Both the position numbers and the translations under genes were made by a program. 64,000 bases of DNA from Arthrobacter sp. OY3WO11. Its GTDB lineage: Bacteria > Actinomycetota > Actinomycetes > Actinomycetales > Micrococcaceae. Positions within the stretch are counted from its first letter, which is position 1, and each line of letters opens with the position of its first letter. Below, in pieces: positions 8,876-18,223 of the stretch. The notes under the pieces are model-generated. The model made no database searches. It saw only the letters and a program-made list of their open reading frames with translations, and had not been told where the DNA came from. The stretch is from contig NZ_LWLP01000001.1 in NCBI RefSeq assembly GCF_001641125.1, forward strand, positions 2,714,079-2,778,078. The letters are read 5' to 3'.

Positions 8876-9550
8876 TTACTGTCCGTTCTCTGTTGTGGGT
8901 CCTGCAGGCGGACGGGGTATTGAAGCAAATCTATCAAGCGGCCAGATGATCTGGACCGGCCTGCCGATCACCCTCTCCAGCGGGACCATGCCGCCGCCGG
9001 GGGCTCCGAGCAGGCTTCGTGAGTCGGCCGACAGGGAGCGGTGGTCCCCCATCAGCCACAGCCGGTCGTCCGGGACCACGGCACTGAACTTTTGCGTACT
9101 GGGGGCATCTCCGCTGAAGATGTAGGGCTCCGCCAGGGGTTCGCCGTTCACCGTCACGTTGCCGCCGGCGTCGCAGCAGGCCACCGAGTCGCCGGGGAGC
9201 CCGATGACCCTCTTGACGTAGGTGGTGTCACTGCCAGTGAGGCCGAGCCAGTGTGTGACGGCGGCCGCGGTGTCCACCAGGGCGCCGTTGCCGCTGTTAA
9301 GCGGGGCGAAACTGCCCCTGCCGTCAAAGACGACAATGTCCCCGCGCCGGATGGGCTCGGCGCGGAAGTCGGTCCGGGACACCAGGATGCGGTCCCCGCC
9401 TTCCAGCACGGGTTCCATGGACGCGGACGGGATGAAGTACACATCGAGCCAGAGAGATCGGACCAATCCGCTGACCGCAACGGCCAGGATGACGGCCAGG
9501 AACGCAAAACGCCAGCCCATTTTGCGGGGCTGGCGTTTTGTGTGGTCCAT
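8876..9550 (-). CDS. lepB: signal peptidase I (second, shorter paralogue)
   Basis: A 224-residue type I signal peptidase paralogue. It has a short basic N-terminus, one membrane segment (about 13-36), Ser44 in FIPSASM, Lys113 in [11 protein letters not shown] and MGDHRSLSADSR. It lacks the long N-terminal tail of its neighbour. The ATG at 9550 is chosen because the membrane anchor follows closely and an AGGA lies about 9 bases upstream. Upstream in-frame coding would have no family similarity. Its stop abuts the next lepB start. Tandem lepB genes after rplS are common in high-GC Gram-positives, where they may divide substrates. Confidence 0.92.
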   Translation of the reverse strand: MDHTKRQPRKMGWRFAFLAVILAVAVSGLVRSLWLDVYFIPSASMEPVLEGGDRILVSRTDFRAEPIRRGDIVVFDGRGSFAPLNSGNGALVDTAAAVTHWLGLTGSDTTYVKRVIGLPGDSVACCDAGGNVTVNGEPLAEPYIFSGDAPSTQKFSAVVPDDRLWLMGDHRSLSADSRSLLGAPGGGMVPLERVIGRPVQIIWPLDRFASIPRPPAGPTTENGQ

Positions 9551-9635
9551 TGTCCGTATCCTGGGCGCTGGTGCTGAATGGCTCCGGCGCTGGCCGGATA
9601 CGGCTGCGGCCCGGCCTCTGCAGGTCCGAAAGGAC

Positions 9636-9995
9636 TTACTTGGCGGTGCTGAAGTCGCGCTTTTCCTTGATCTTCGCAGCCTTACCGCGCAGTGCGCGCA
9701 TGTAGTAAAGCTTCGCGCGGCGGACGTCACCCTTGGTAACGACCTCGATCTTGTCGATGATCGGGGAGTGAACCGGGAAGGTACGCTCCACACCGACGCC
9801 GAAGGAAACCTTGCGGACCGTGAAGGTCTCACGGACGCCGTCGCCCTGGCGGCCCAGGACGAAGCCCTGGAAAACCTGGACACGGGAGTTCTTGCCTTCG
9901 ATGATGTTCACGTGCACCTTGAGGGTGTCACCCGCGCGGAACTCGGGAACATCGGTACGCAGCGAGGCTGCATCGAGGGAATCGAGAATATGCAT
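9636..9995 (-). CDS. rplS: 50S ribosomal protein L19
   Basis: L19 (119 residues), which lies at the interface of the 30S and 50S subunits. The family start [24 protein letters not shown] and the conserved [11 protein letters not shown] and [12 protein letters not shown] segments are present. The ATG at 9995 has CAGGAG nine bases upstream. It follows trmD on the same strand after an unusually long 275-base gap. I could not identify a clear promoter or leader structure in that gap, though one is likely. Confidence 0.97.
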   Translation of the reverse strand: MHILDSLDAASLRTDVPEFRAGDTLKVHVNIIEGKNSRVQVFQGFVLGRQGDGVRETFTVRKVSFGVGVERTFPVHSPIIDKIEVVTKGDVRRAKLYYMRALRGKAAKIKEKRDFSTAK

Positions 9996-10270
9996 AATTG
10001 CACTCCTGGTGAACGCCACAGGTCATTCACTTTGGGTCACGGCAGCAAAACCTGGAACGCTCGTGGCGCACCGGGGATTTCCGCCGAAAGGTAAGTGGTC
10101 CGGCCACTTCACTGATTGATGAGGCCGGTTGCCTTAGCTGTTGGTTGCGCTCCCCCTGTGGCAGGTGCGGACCCAGCAGACACAAGGACTAATTTTGCCA
10201 CACTGCGGAGGCTACAGCCAATCCCGCAGCTCCCGCAGCCCAGGGAGCTGGCCGCGGCAGCATGACGCCC

Positions 10271-11083
10271 TTAGCCCTGCGTGGCGCCTTCAGTGCCGGG
10301 GCGGCGGCGCAGGCGGCCGTCGACGACGTCGTATCCCAGGTCCTGCAGTTCGGTGCGGTCGGCACGCGGCAGCTTTCCGGCGTCGAACGCTTCGAGGAGG
10401 TCGGGGCGGCGCTCCGCCGTCCGCCGGAACTGCTCGTGGCGGCGCCACTGCGCGATCTTGCCGTGGTTCCCGCTGAGCAGCACGGCCGGCACTTCCCGCT
10501 CGCGCCACACAGAGGGTTTGGTGTAGACGGGGTACTCCAGGAGCCCGTCGGAATGGGATTCCTCCACCAGGGACTCGGGATTGCCCACCACGCCCGGCAG
10601 CAGGCGTCCGACGGCTTCCACCATGGCGAGGACCGCGACTTCCCCGCCATTGAGGACGTAGTCCCCCAGACTGACGGGGCGGACGTCAAAATGCTCCCGG
10701 GACCACTCAATGACGCGCTCGTCGATGCCCTCGTAGCGTCCGCAGGCGAACGCAAGGTGCTCCTGCTCGGCCAGCTCGTACGCCAGCGACTGGGTGAACC
10801 TCTCCCCCGCCGGCGACGGCACGATCAGGACCGGCCTGCCCGATCCCTCCGGGCGGTCGGCCGCGATGGACTTCAAGGCCTGCGCCCACGGTTCGGGCTT
10901 CATCACCATGCCGGCGCCCCCGCCGTAGGGCGTGTCGTCGACGGTGCGGTGCCTGTCCGTGGTGAAGGCGCGGAGGTCGTGGACGCGGAGGTCCAGGATC
11001 CCGTCCTGGCGGGCTTTCCCTATCAGGGACAGTTCCAGCGGTGCCAGGTATTCGGGAAAAATACTGACGACGTCGATCCGCAT
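10271..11083 (-). CDS. trmD: tRNA (guanine-37-N1)-methyltransferase
   Basis: TrmD methylates G37 next to the anticodon and so prevents frameshifting. The 270 residues begin [13 protein letters not shown]. They contain the trefoil-knot SAM-binding region ([22 protein letters not shown]) and a C-terminal DNA/RNA-binding domain, as in the family. Its start abuts the rimM stop, so the two are translationally coupled in the rpsP-rplS operon. Confidence 0.97.
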   Translation of the reverse strand: MRIDVVSIFPEYLAPLELSLIGKARQDGILDLRVHDLRAFTTDRHRTVDDTPYGGGAGMVMKPEPWAQALKSIAADRPEGSGRPVLIVPSPAGERFTQSLAYELAEQEHLAFACGRYEGIDERVIEWSREHFDVRPVSLGDYVLNGGEVAVLAMVEAVGRLLPGVVGNPESLVEESHSDGLLEYPVYTKPSVWREREVPAVLLSGNHGKIAQWRRHEQFRRTAERRPDLLEAFDAGKLPRADRTELQDLGYDVVDGRLRRRPGTEGATQG

Positions 11084-11632
11084 CTAGGCTTTCTCCTCCG
11101 GCTCCGAAGCGGCTGCTTCGTCCTCCGCATTCAGCTCGAAGAGGCCGTCCGGCGGCGTGAGGAGGATGAAACCCCCGTCAACGTTGACCTCGGGCACGAT
11201 CTGCTCCACGAAGGGAATCAGGATTTCCTTGCCCTCCGGCGTGGTGACCATCAGCAGGTCCTGGACGGGCATGGTGTTCAGTGCAGTGACCTTGCCGACC
11301 ACGCGGGAACCGATCCTGGCCTCCAGGCCAACGAGTTCGTGCTCGTACCAGCCTTCGTCGTCGTCTTCGTCCAGCTCCTCGGTTTCGATGAAAAGCTTGG
11401 CGCCCCGGAGGGTTTCCGCTTCGTTGCGGGTCCCAATTTCGTCGAAGCCCAGCAGCAGGATGTCCTTGTTCCAGCGGGCGCTGTTCACAGTGAGCGGGCC
11501 CGCTGACGCCGGCTCAACCACAAACTCGGTGCCCGGCACGAACCTGTCCCCAGGGGCGTCGGTCAGGACCTGGACCGTCACTTCGCCGCGGATGCCGTGC
11601 GGTTTGCCGATTCGTGCCACCTGAAGCTGCAT
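11084..11632 (-). CDS. rimM: ribosome maturation factor RimM
   Basis: RimM (182 residues) binds S19 and helps mature the 30S head. MQLQVARIGKPHGIRGEV is the N-terminal signature, followed by a PRC-barrel domain (WYEHELVGLEA, IPFVEQIVPEVNV). An acidic linker of D/E residues lies around 105-112 and the C-terminal tail is Ala/Glu rich. The ATG at 11632 is preceded by AGAGGA. It is separated from khpA by a terminator-like hairpin and abuts trmD. Confidence 0.95.
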   Translation of the reverse strand: MQLQVARIGKPHGIRGEVTVQVLTDAPGDRFVPGTEFVVEPASAGPLTVNSARWNKDILLLGFDEIGTRNEAETLRGAKLFIETEELDEDDDEGWYEHELVGLEARIGSRVVGKVTALNTMPVQDLLMVTTPEGKEILIPFVEQIVPEVNVDGGFILLTPPDGLFELNAEDEAAASEPEEKA

Positions 11633-11674
11633 GTGTTCCTCTGTGTTGGATGTGGTTGACGGTGCTCTGGTAAA

Positions 11675-11713
11675 AGCACTCCGGCCCCTCCACCGCATGG
11701 GTGGAGGGGCCGG
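11675..11713 (-). terminator. terminator-like hairpin between khpA and rimM
   Basis: A perfect 13-bp GC-rich stem (11681-11693 with 11701-11713) closes on a seven-base loop. In the direction of transcription (minus) it is followed by AGTGCTTTTA, a short U-tract. It sits within the ribosomal operon and so probably lowers expression of the RNA-modifying genes relative to rpsP. Confidence 0.65.
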
Positions 11714-11739
11714 AGCTAAAACTGAATAGTGCCGAGCGC

Positions 11740-11982
11740 TCAGCGGCGGCGGTCGGTGTCGACGACGTCGACCCGCACCGGTTCGCCACCGGCCAGGGCA
11801 GCCACCACGGTGCGCAGTGCGCGCGCCGTGCGGCCCTGGCGGCCAATCACCCGTCCGAGGTCGTCCTGGTGAACGCGCACCTCGAGGGTGTCCCCGCGGC
11901 GGTTGCTCTTGGAGTTGACCTTGACGTCATCCGGGGAATCAACGATTCCGCGGACCAGGTGTTCCAGCGCTTCTGCCAGCAA
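11740..11982 (-). CDS. khpA: KH-domain RNA-binding protein KhpA
   Basis: An 80-residue protein made of a single KH domain. The GXXG loop lies in DLGRVIGRQGRTARALR. KhpA works with KhpB/Jag as an RNA chaperone that affects cell division and elongation in Gram-positives; the partner is not in this window. The family, length and position directly after rpsP (1-base gap) are standard. Confidence 0.95.
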   Translation of the reverse strand: MLAEALEHLVRGIVDSPDDVKVNSKSNRRGDTLEVRVHQDDLGRVIGRQGRTARALRTVVAALAGGEPVRVDVVDTDRRR

Positions 11983-11983
11983 T

Positions 11984-12406
11984 CTACTCAGCCTCGGTGG
12001 TCTCTGCTTCGGCCTCGGCGGGAGCTTCGGCTGCCTCAGACTTGGATGCCTTCTTGGTGATGGCTTCCGGGATGATCACGGAACCCTTTTCCGGGGCAAC
12101 GAAGGCTTCCTTCTGGGTTTTGGTCTTCAGGGTGCCTTCCTGGCCCGGCAGGCCCTTGAACTTCTGCCAGTCACCGGTGATCTTGAGGATCGCGGCAACC
12201 TGCTCGGACGGCTGGGCGCCGACGGACAGCCAGTACTGGGCACGCTCGGAGTTGACCTCGATGAATGAGGGCTCTTCGGTGGGGTGGTACTTGCCGATCT
12301 CTTCGATGGCGCGGCCATCACGCTTGGTGCGTGAGTCCGCTACGACGATGCGGTAGTACGGTGCGCGCATCTTGCCAAAGCGCTTAAGGCGAATCTTTAC
12401 GGCCAC
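11984..12406 (-). CDS. rpsP: 30S ribosomal protein S16
   Basis: S16 (140 residues), needed for 30S assembly. The S16 core ([19 protein letters not shown] to about residue 80) is followed by an actinobacterial C-terminal extension ending in Ala/Glu-rich sequence. The start is the GTG at 12406, fixed by homology; CAGGAG lies about 11 bases upstream. It heads the rpsP-khpA-rimM-trmD-rplS operon, and a plausible promoter is seen at 12540-12568. Confidence 0.95.
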   Translation of the reverse strand: MAVKIRLKRFGKMRAPYYRIVVADSRTKRDGRAIEEIGKYHPTEEPSFIEVNSERAQYWLSVGAQPSEQVAAILKITGDWQKFKGLPGQEGTLKTKTQKEAFVAPEKGSVIIPEAITKKASKSEAAEAPAEAEAETTEAE

Positions 12407-12539
12407 TGTTGTGGTCACTCCTGTTTCAGAAAAGGGGGTGAACCCGGCGTTCTGCACCCGTGGGGCGGGCCGTACTTGCGGGTTCGAAGGACAGGATCCA
12501 GACGCGGAGAGAGGGGCCACGCAGATCGAGTACCTGTTT

Positions 12540-12568
12540 ATTGTGCCAGATCAGCGCCGGGATTTCGA
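12540..12568 (-). promoter_or_regulatory. probable rpsP operon promoter
   Basis: On the minus strand a TCGAAA (12563-12568) and a CACAAT (12540-12545) are spaced by 17 bases, with TG directly before CACAAT making an extended -10. It lies 134 bases before the rpsP GTG. The match is moderate. Confidence 0.45.
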
Positions 12569-12621
12569 CTTGGGGCGGCGTGACGCGGGCGACGCCGGCC
12601 GGAGGTTCCGGCCGGATCAGC

Positions 12622-13062
12622 TCAGGCGGACCAGACGTACAGGCCGGTACGCTCCGAGTCGTCGATTCCGCCGGCGAGTTCGGCCAGCCGCTGCACGTAC
12701 GTCCGCGCTTCTGCAGCACCAAACGGCATGTCATCCTGGGCCGCCCACTGTTCGGCAACCTCTTCGAGGATGTCGCCTTCCCCTTCGGTTTCATAGGACA
12801 GCAGGTCCGCCAGGGCGCGCACCATGGCCGGCGGAACGGCCAGGAGCGAATCGCTGGCCACATCCACCATGGTCAGTTCGTAATCAGCTCCTCCGGCGTG
12901 CACGGCGGTACCGGCCAGGTCGCCCAGCTGCTCCACTTCGAAATCACTGATGTCCGGGATCCGGACTGCGTCGCCTGCGGGCGCGCTGCCGCCCCCGTCA
13001 AGGACGCCCGCACGCTTCAGTGCTGCGTCGTGGGTGGCAACAAAGATCTCGGTGAAGCCCAT
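12622..13062 (-). CDS. uncharacterised acidic protein
   Basis: A 146-residue acidic protein that I do not recognise. It begins MGFTEIFVATHDAALKRAGV, has no signal peptide or membrane segment, and is rich in Asp/Glu/Ala with an aromatic end (GLYVWSA). The ATG at 13062 is preferred over one at 13077 because GAGGG lies 8 bases before it. It stands alone upstream of the rpsP promoter. Codon composition fits the neighbours, so it is probably a genuine lineage-specific gene. Confidence 0.7.
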   Translation of the reverse strand: MGFTEIFVATHDAALKRAGVLDGGGSAPAGDAVRIPDISDFEVEQLGDLAGTAVHAGGADYELTMVDVASDSLLAVPPAMVRALADLLSYETEGEGDILEEVAEQWAAQDDMPFGAAEARTYVQRLAELAGGIDDSERTGLYVWSA

Positions 13063-13246
13063 GGGGATTGCCCTCATTCCGTTGGCGGTGCGGCCGCCGG
13101 GAGGCTGCTCCTGCCCGGCCGTTCGGATTCAGCCTAGTTCGGATTCAGCCCAGTTCGGAATCATGCCCGGTACAGCCGCGGCAGGACTTTTCCGGCAAAC
13201 TCCAGGCTGACGGAACAGGCGCGGGCCGCGCCGGCAGTGCCGGTGG

Positions 13247-14122
13247 TCAGCGCACAGCCACCCGGATGCGGTTGCGCCACGGATCCTCGAACCGGAGTTC
13301 CGCTCCGGTGTGGTGGGCGGCAACACCGGCGACCTTGAGGCGGTCGGCGAGAGAGCCGACGTCGTCCCCCGACGGCACCTCGATGAGGACCTCACCCAGG
13401 CCGAGGGTGTCCTTGCGCGGTCCCGCCCCGCGGCTGTTCCAGACGTTCATGGCCATGTGGTGGTGGTAGCGGCCCGCGGAGACAAAGAGGGCCTGCCCGT
13501 GCCAGCCGGCGGTCTTCTCGAAGCCGAGGGTCCCCACATAGAAGTCGCGCGCCGTCTGGACGTCGCCCACCTGGAGGTGAACGTGGCCAACGCCCGCCAC
13601 GGACCCGAGCTGGCGCTCCAGGGAATCTTCCGTCAGGTGCTGCTCGAGGTACCGCTGCGGCGGGAGGGCCAGGCTGTCCATCACCACGTCCGTGCCGTTC
13701 CAGGACCAGCTGCTGCGCGGCCGGTCCCAGTAGAGCTCGATGCCGTTGCCCTCCGGATCATTGAAGTAGAAGGCCTCACTGACAAGGTGGTCGGCGCTGC
13801 CGGTGAACGAGCGTGGTTCGAACCGGGCGGCGGTGGCGATGGTGGCGGCCAGGTCTGCCTGGTTCTCAAACAGCAGCGCCGTGTGGAAGAGGCCGGCCTC
13901 TCCCCTGCCCGGCAGGTTCAGCCCGGGCGCGGGAGCCAGGTGCACAAGCGGCTTCTGCAGCCGGCCGAGGTAGATTCCGCCGTCCTGCTCGGCAATGACC
14001 TCCAGGCCGAGGGCCCGCTGGTAGTAATCGGTCATCACCTTCATATTGCCCACCTTGAGCATCACAGTGCCCATAGCGAGGTCGGCAGGCAGAAGATCCT
14101 GGCTTGCGGCTTGTGCAGTCAT
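13247..14122 (-). CDS. VOC-family dioxygenase-like protein (CatE/MhqO type)
   Basis: A 291-residue protein with two vicinal-oxygen-chelate (glyoxalase/bleomycin/extradiol dioxygenase) modules: residues about 16-130 (MGTVMLKVGNMKVMTDYYQR) and 175-285 (VGHVHLQVGDVQTARDFYVG). Candidate metal ligands are His in VGHVHLQV, the HHH of RYHHHMAM and Glu in GEVLIEVP. The arrangement resembles Bacillus catechol 2,3-dioxygenase CatE and hydroquinone-specific dioxygenases, which protect against quinones. The substrate is unknown. A perfect 12-bp palindrome lies about 60 bases upstream, suggesting control by a MarR-type repressor. Confidence 0.85.
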   Translation of the reverse strand: MTAQAASQDLLPADLAMGTVMLKVGNMKVMTDYYQRALGLEVIAEQDGGIYLGRLQKPLVHLAPAPGLNLPGRGEAGLFHTALLFENQADLAATIATAARFEPRSFTGSADHLVSEAFYFNDPEGNGIELYWDRPRSSWSWNGTDVVMDSLALPPQRYLEQHLTEDSLERQLGSVAGVGHVHLQVGDVQTARDFYVGTLGFEKTAGWHGQALFVSAGRYHHHMAMNVWNSRGAGPRKDTLGLGEVLIEVPSGDDVGSLADRLKVAGVAAHHTGAELRFEDPWRNRIRVAVR

Positions 14123-14180
14123 TGATAACTCCCGGTGCTGTGGGCCTTCCGGCTGGCAGGCCTTACACTCTTAAAATTAC

Positions 14181-14192
14181 TTGAAGCTTCAA
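14181..14192. promoter_or_regulatory. candidate operator upstream of the VOC gene
   Basis: The perfect palindrome TTGAAGCTTCAA lies in an AT-rich patch about 60 bases before the VOC start. Its form fits a MarR-family operator. No regulator gene is adjacent, so the binding protein is unknown. Confidence 0.5.
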
Positions 14193-14222
14193 TTTATTCC
14201 AAGTCCCGCGCCAGATCTCTTG

Positions 14223-15305
14223 TCAGCGGATCACCCGTCCGCCCAGGACAACGTGCGCCAGGCCATGGACCGCCTCCGGTACCTTCCGCGGGTCCTCCCG
14301 GCACAGGACAACATCTGCCCGCGCCCCTTCTTCCAGGCCCTCCGCGCCCAGCCACTCCCGCGCACTCCAGCACGCGGCGTCCAGGGCAGACGCCATGGGC
14401 AGGCCGGCAGCATGAAGGGCCATGATCTCGTCGGCGATCCTGCCGTGCCGGATCACGCTGCCCGCGTCGGTCCCGGCGTAGATCCGCACGCCGGCCTCGA
14501 AAGCCTCAAGCACCCGTTCCTCCCGCCGTTCCCACAGTGAACGCATGTGCGCTGCATACCGCGGGAACTTGGGCGCCGCCTGCGCAGCAATGTCCGGGAA
14601 GGTGGCGATGTTGACCAGGGTGGGCACAATGGGCACCTTTTGCTCCTCGAACCGGGGCAGGTGCCGCGGCAGGAGGCCGGTGGCGTGCTCGACGCAGTCG
14701 ATGCCGGCGTCCAGCACGTCATCGAGCGTCTCTTCCGCGAAGCAGTGGGCGGTGACGCGCGCGCCTTCGTCATGGGCGGCCCGGACTGCATCGCGGACGA
14801 CGGCGGCAGGGAACGATGGCGCGAGGTCGCCGGCGTCGCGGTCAATCCAGTCCCCCACAAGCTTGACCCATCCGTCGCCTTCCCTGGCCTGTTTACGGAC
14901 AGCCTCCACCAGGCCGTCCGGTTCAACTTCCTCAGCGAAGCCCCGCAGGTACCGGCGCGTGCGCGCAACGTGGCGTCCGGCGCGGATCAGCACCGGGACG
15001 TCTTTTCTGTCCTGCAGCCACCGCGTATCCGCCGGGGAACCTGCATCGCGGACCAGCAGGGTGCCTGCGTCCAGGTCCGTCCGTGCCTGTTCTTCGGCGG
15101 TCGGAGCATCCACGGGCCCGCCGGCGCCCAGCCCGATGTGACAGTGGGCATCCACGAAGCCCGGCAGCACCCATCCCGACAGGCTCCGGTCCGGGGCCTT
15201 CGCCGGCCGACGGAACGTCAGCCGCCCGTCAACGGACCACAGTCCGTGCTGCTCAGTGTGCGGCCCGGTCAGGACCGTCCCCGCGAACTCGATAATTTCT
15301 GCCAT
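14223..15305 (-). CDS. metal-dependent amidohydrolase
   Basis: Amidohydrolase-superfamily protein of 360 residues with a TIM barrel. The binuclear metal site is readable: His54 and His56 in DAHCHIG, Lys148 in WVKLVGDW, His187 in TAHCF, His207 in VEHATG and Asp280 in AGTDAGS. This pattern fits the imidazolonepropionase/prolidase-like subgroup that hydrolyses cyclic amides or dipeptides; the substrate cannot be told. The ATG at 15305 has AAAGAGG upstream. It is divergent from thiC, with the riboswitch between them, and about 100 bases from the VOC gene on the same strand. Confidence 0.88.
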   Translation of the reverse strand: MAEIIEFAGTVLTGPHTEQHGLWSVDGRLTFRRPAKAPDRSLSGWVLPGFVDAHCHIGLGAGGPVDAPTAEEQARTDLDAGTLLVRDAGSPADTRWLQDRKDVPVLIRAGRHVARTRRYLRGFAEEVEPDGLVEAVRKQAREGDGWVKLVGDWIDRDAGDLAPSFPAAVVRDAVRAAHDEGARVTAHCFAEETLDDVLDAGIDCVEHATGLLPRHLPRFEEQKVPIVPTLVNIATFPDIAAQAAPKFPRYAAHMRSLWERREERVLEAFEAGVRIYAGTDAGSVIRHGRIADEIMALHAAGLPMASALDAACWSAREWLGAEGLEEGARADVVLCREDPRKVPEAVHGLAHVVLGGRVIR

Positions 15306-15390
15306 GACTCTGCCTCTTTCCCGCCCGGACAGGCTAGCACCGCGTGATGTGACAAGCGCCTCGTGGGGGCGTGTGGTAGCTTTCATCCTG

Positions 15391-17311
<1,921 letters not shown>

Positions 17312-17384
17312 GAGCCTGCAGGTTCCGTCCGGCTGGTCATTGGGGGCTGGCCGGACGGGGTCCCGTGGATGGCAGTTTCGGGGA

Positions 17385-18116
17385 TCAGGAGGCGCGTGCT
17401 TGCACGTTGCTGGAGTCGCTGATGAACGAACGGATGATGCGGTCCCCTTCCGGGGAGTCGTGGGGCCGGTGGCCGCCGGCGGCCGTGCGGTGGAGCGCCC
17501 CGGTTTCACGGAGGTAGCCGGCGATCTCTTCGTAGAGCGGCTCCCAGCCGCCGGTCAGGACGAGCGTCGGCACGCCGGGCACGATGTGCAGAAGGGCTTC
17601 CCAGGAAGGTGCCTGCAGCCGCAGCCGCCTGGCGGAGCGCTTCTCCTCGGCGGTCACCGGCTGCTGCAGGTCGGTGGCATAGACCCTGCGGACGAACTCG
17701 CGCTGGAAGTCCTCGTCAGTCAGTTGATGCCGGACGTTGAACAGGGGCTGCATCAGCCCGATGTGCGCCGCGGTGGCCGGCAGTTCGGCGGTCAGGGACA
17801 GGCAGGCCGGCTCCACCAGGGTCAGCGAGTAGACAAGGTCCGGACGTTCGACGGCGGCCATCATGGCGGAGATGGCGCCCTGCGCATGCGCCACGACGTG
17901 GCCGCCGGCGATGCCCCGGCCGTCGTCCCCAAGGGAGTTCAACAGGATGCGCGTGTCCTCGTCGAACGAGGACTCTATGGGTTCTGCAACGGAATCGAAG
18001 CCGTGGCGGCGCAGGAACAGGGCATCGTAGGACAGGGCCACACCGTGCTGGCGGGGCCAGGCTGCGGCTCCGAAGCTGCCCGCGCCGTGCACGAACACTA
18101 CCCTCTGCTTGAACAT
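17385..18116 (-). CDS. alpha/beta-hydrolase fold protein lacking the nucleophile
   Basis: A 243-residue alpha/beta-hydrolase-fold protein: oxyanion-type VFVHGAG (7-13), nucleophile-elbow region VVAHAQGA (74-81) and a late His216 in GGHRPH. The usual elbow G-x-S-x-G reads A-H-A-Q-G, so the nucleophile position (residue 78) is Ala, encoded GCG, one base from the serine codon TCG. The expected acidic position after strand 6 reads TGGWEPL. It may be a pseudoenzyme with a binding role, or a recently inactivated esterase. It starts about 30 bases from a long inverted repeat and is convergent with thiC. Confidence 0.8.
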   Translation of the reverse strand: MFKQRVVFVHGAGSFGAAAWPRQHGVALSYDALFLRRHGFDSVAEPIESSFDEDTRILLNSLGDDGRGIAGGHVVAHAQGAISAMMAAVERPDLVYSLTLVEPACLSLTAELPATAAHIGLMQPLFNVRHQLTDEDFQREFVRRVYATDLQQPVTAEEKRSARRLRLQAPSWEALLHIVPGVPTLVLTGGWEPLYEEIAGYLRETGALHRTAAGGHRPHDSPEGDRIIRSFISDSSNVQARAS

Positions 18117-18144
18117 GACCCAACCTTATTCCACGGCCCCGGCA

Positions 18145-18212
18145 TCCCAACTAAGTAGCGCCAAGTGTCGTTATGAACGGTCAAAACGACACTTGGCGCT
18201 ACCTGGTTGGGA
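18145..18212. repeat. 68-bp near-perfect inverted repeat
   Basis: Outer arms of 7 bp (18145-18151 with 18206-18212) and inner arms of 18 bp (18155-18172 with 18185-18202) pair perfectly. They are joined by one weak three-base step. The apical 12 bases again form a small stem, TGA/TCA. It lies between ffh and the hydrolase gene. No T-tract follows on either strand, so it looks more like a dispersed palindromic element than a simple terminator. Confidence 0.85.
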
Positions 18213-18223
18213 GAAGGGGATGA

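Noticed and set aside
15349..15382. Promoter for thiC (GTGACA ... TAGCTT)
   Set aside because: The spacing of 22 bases is too long for a standard promoter.
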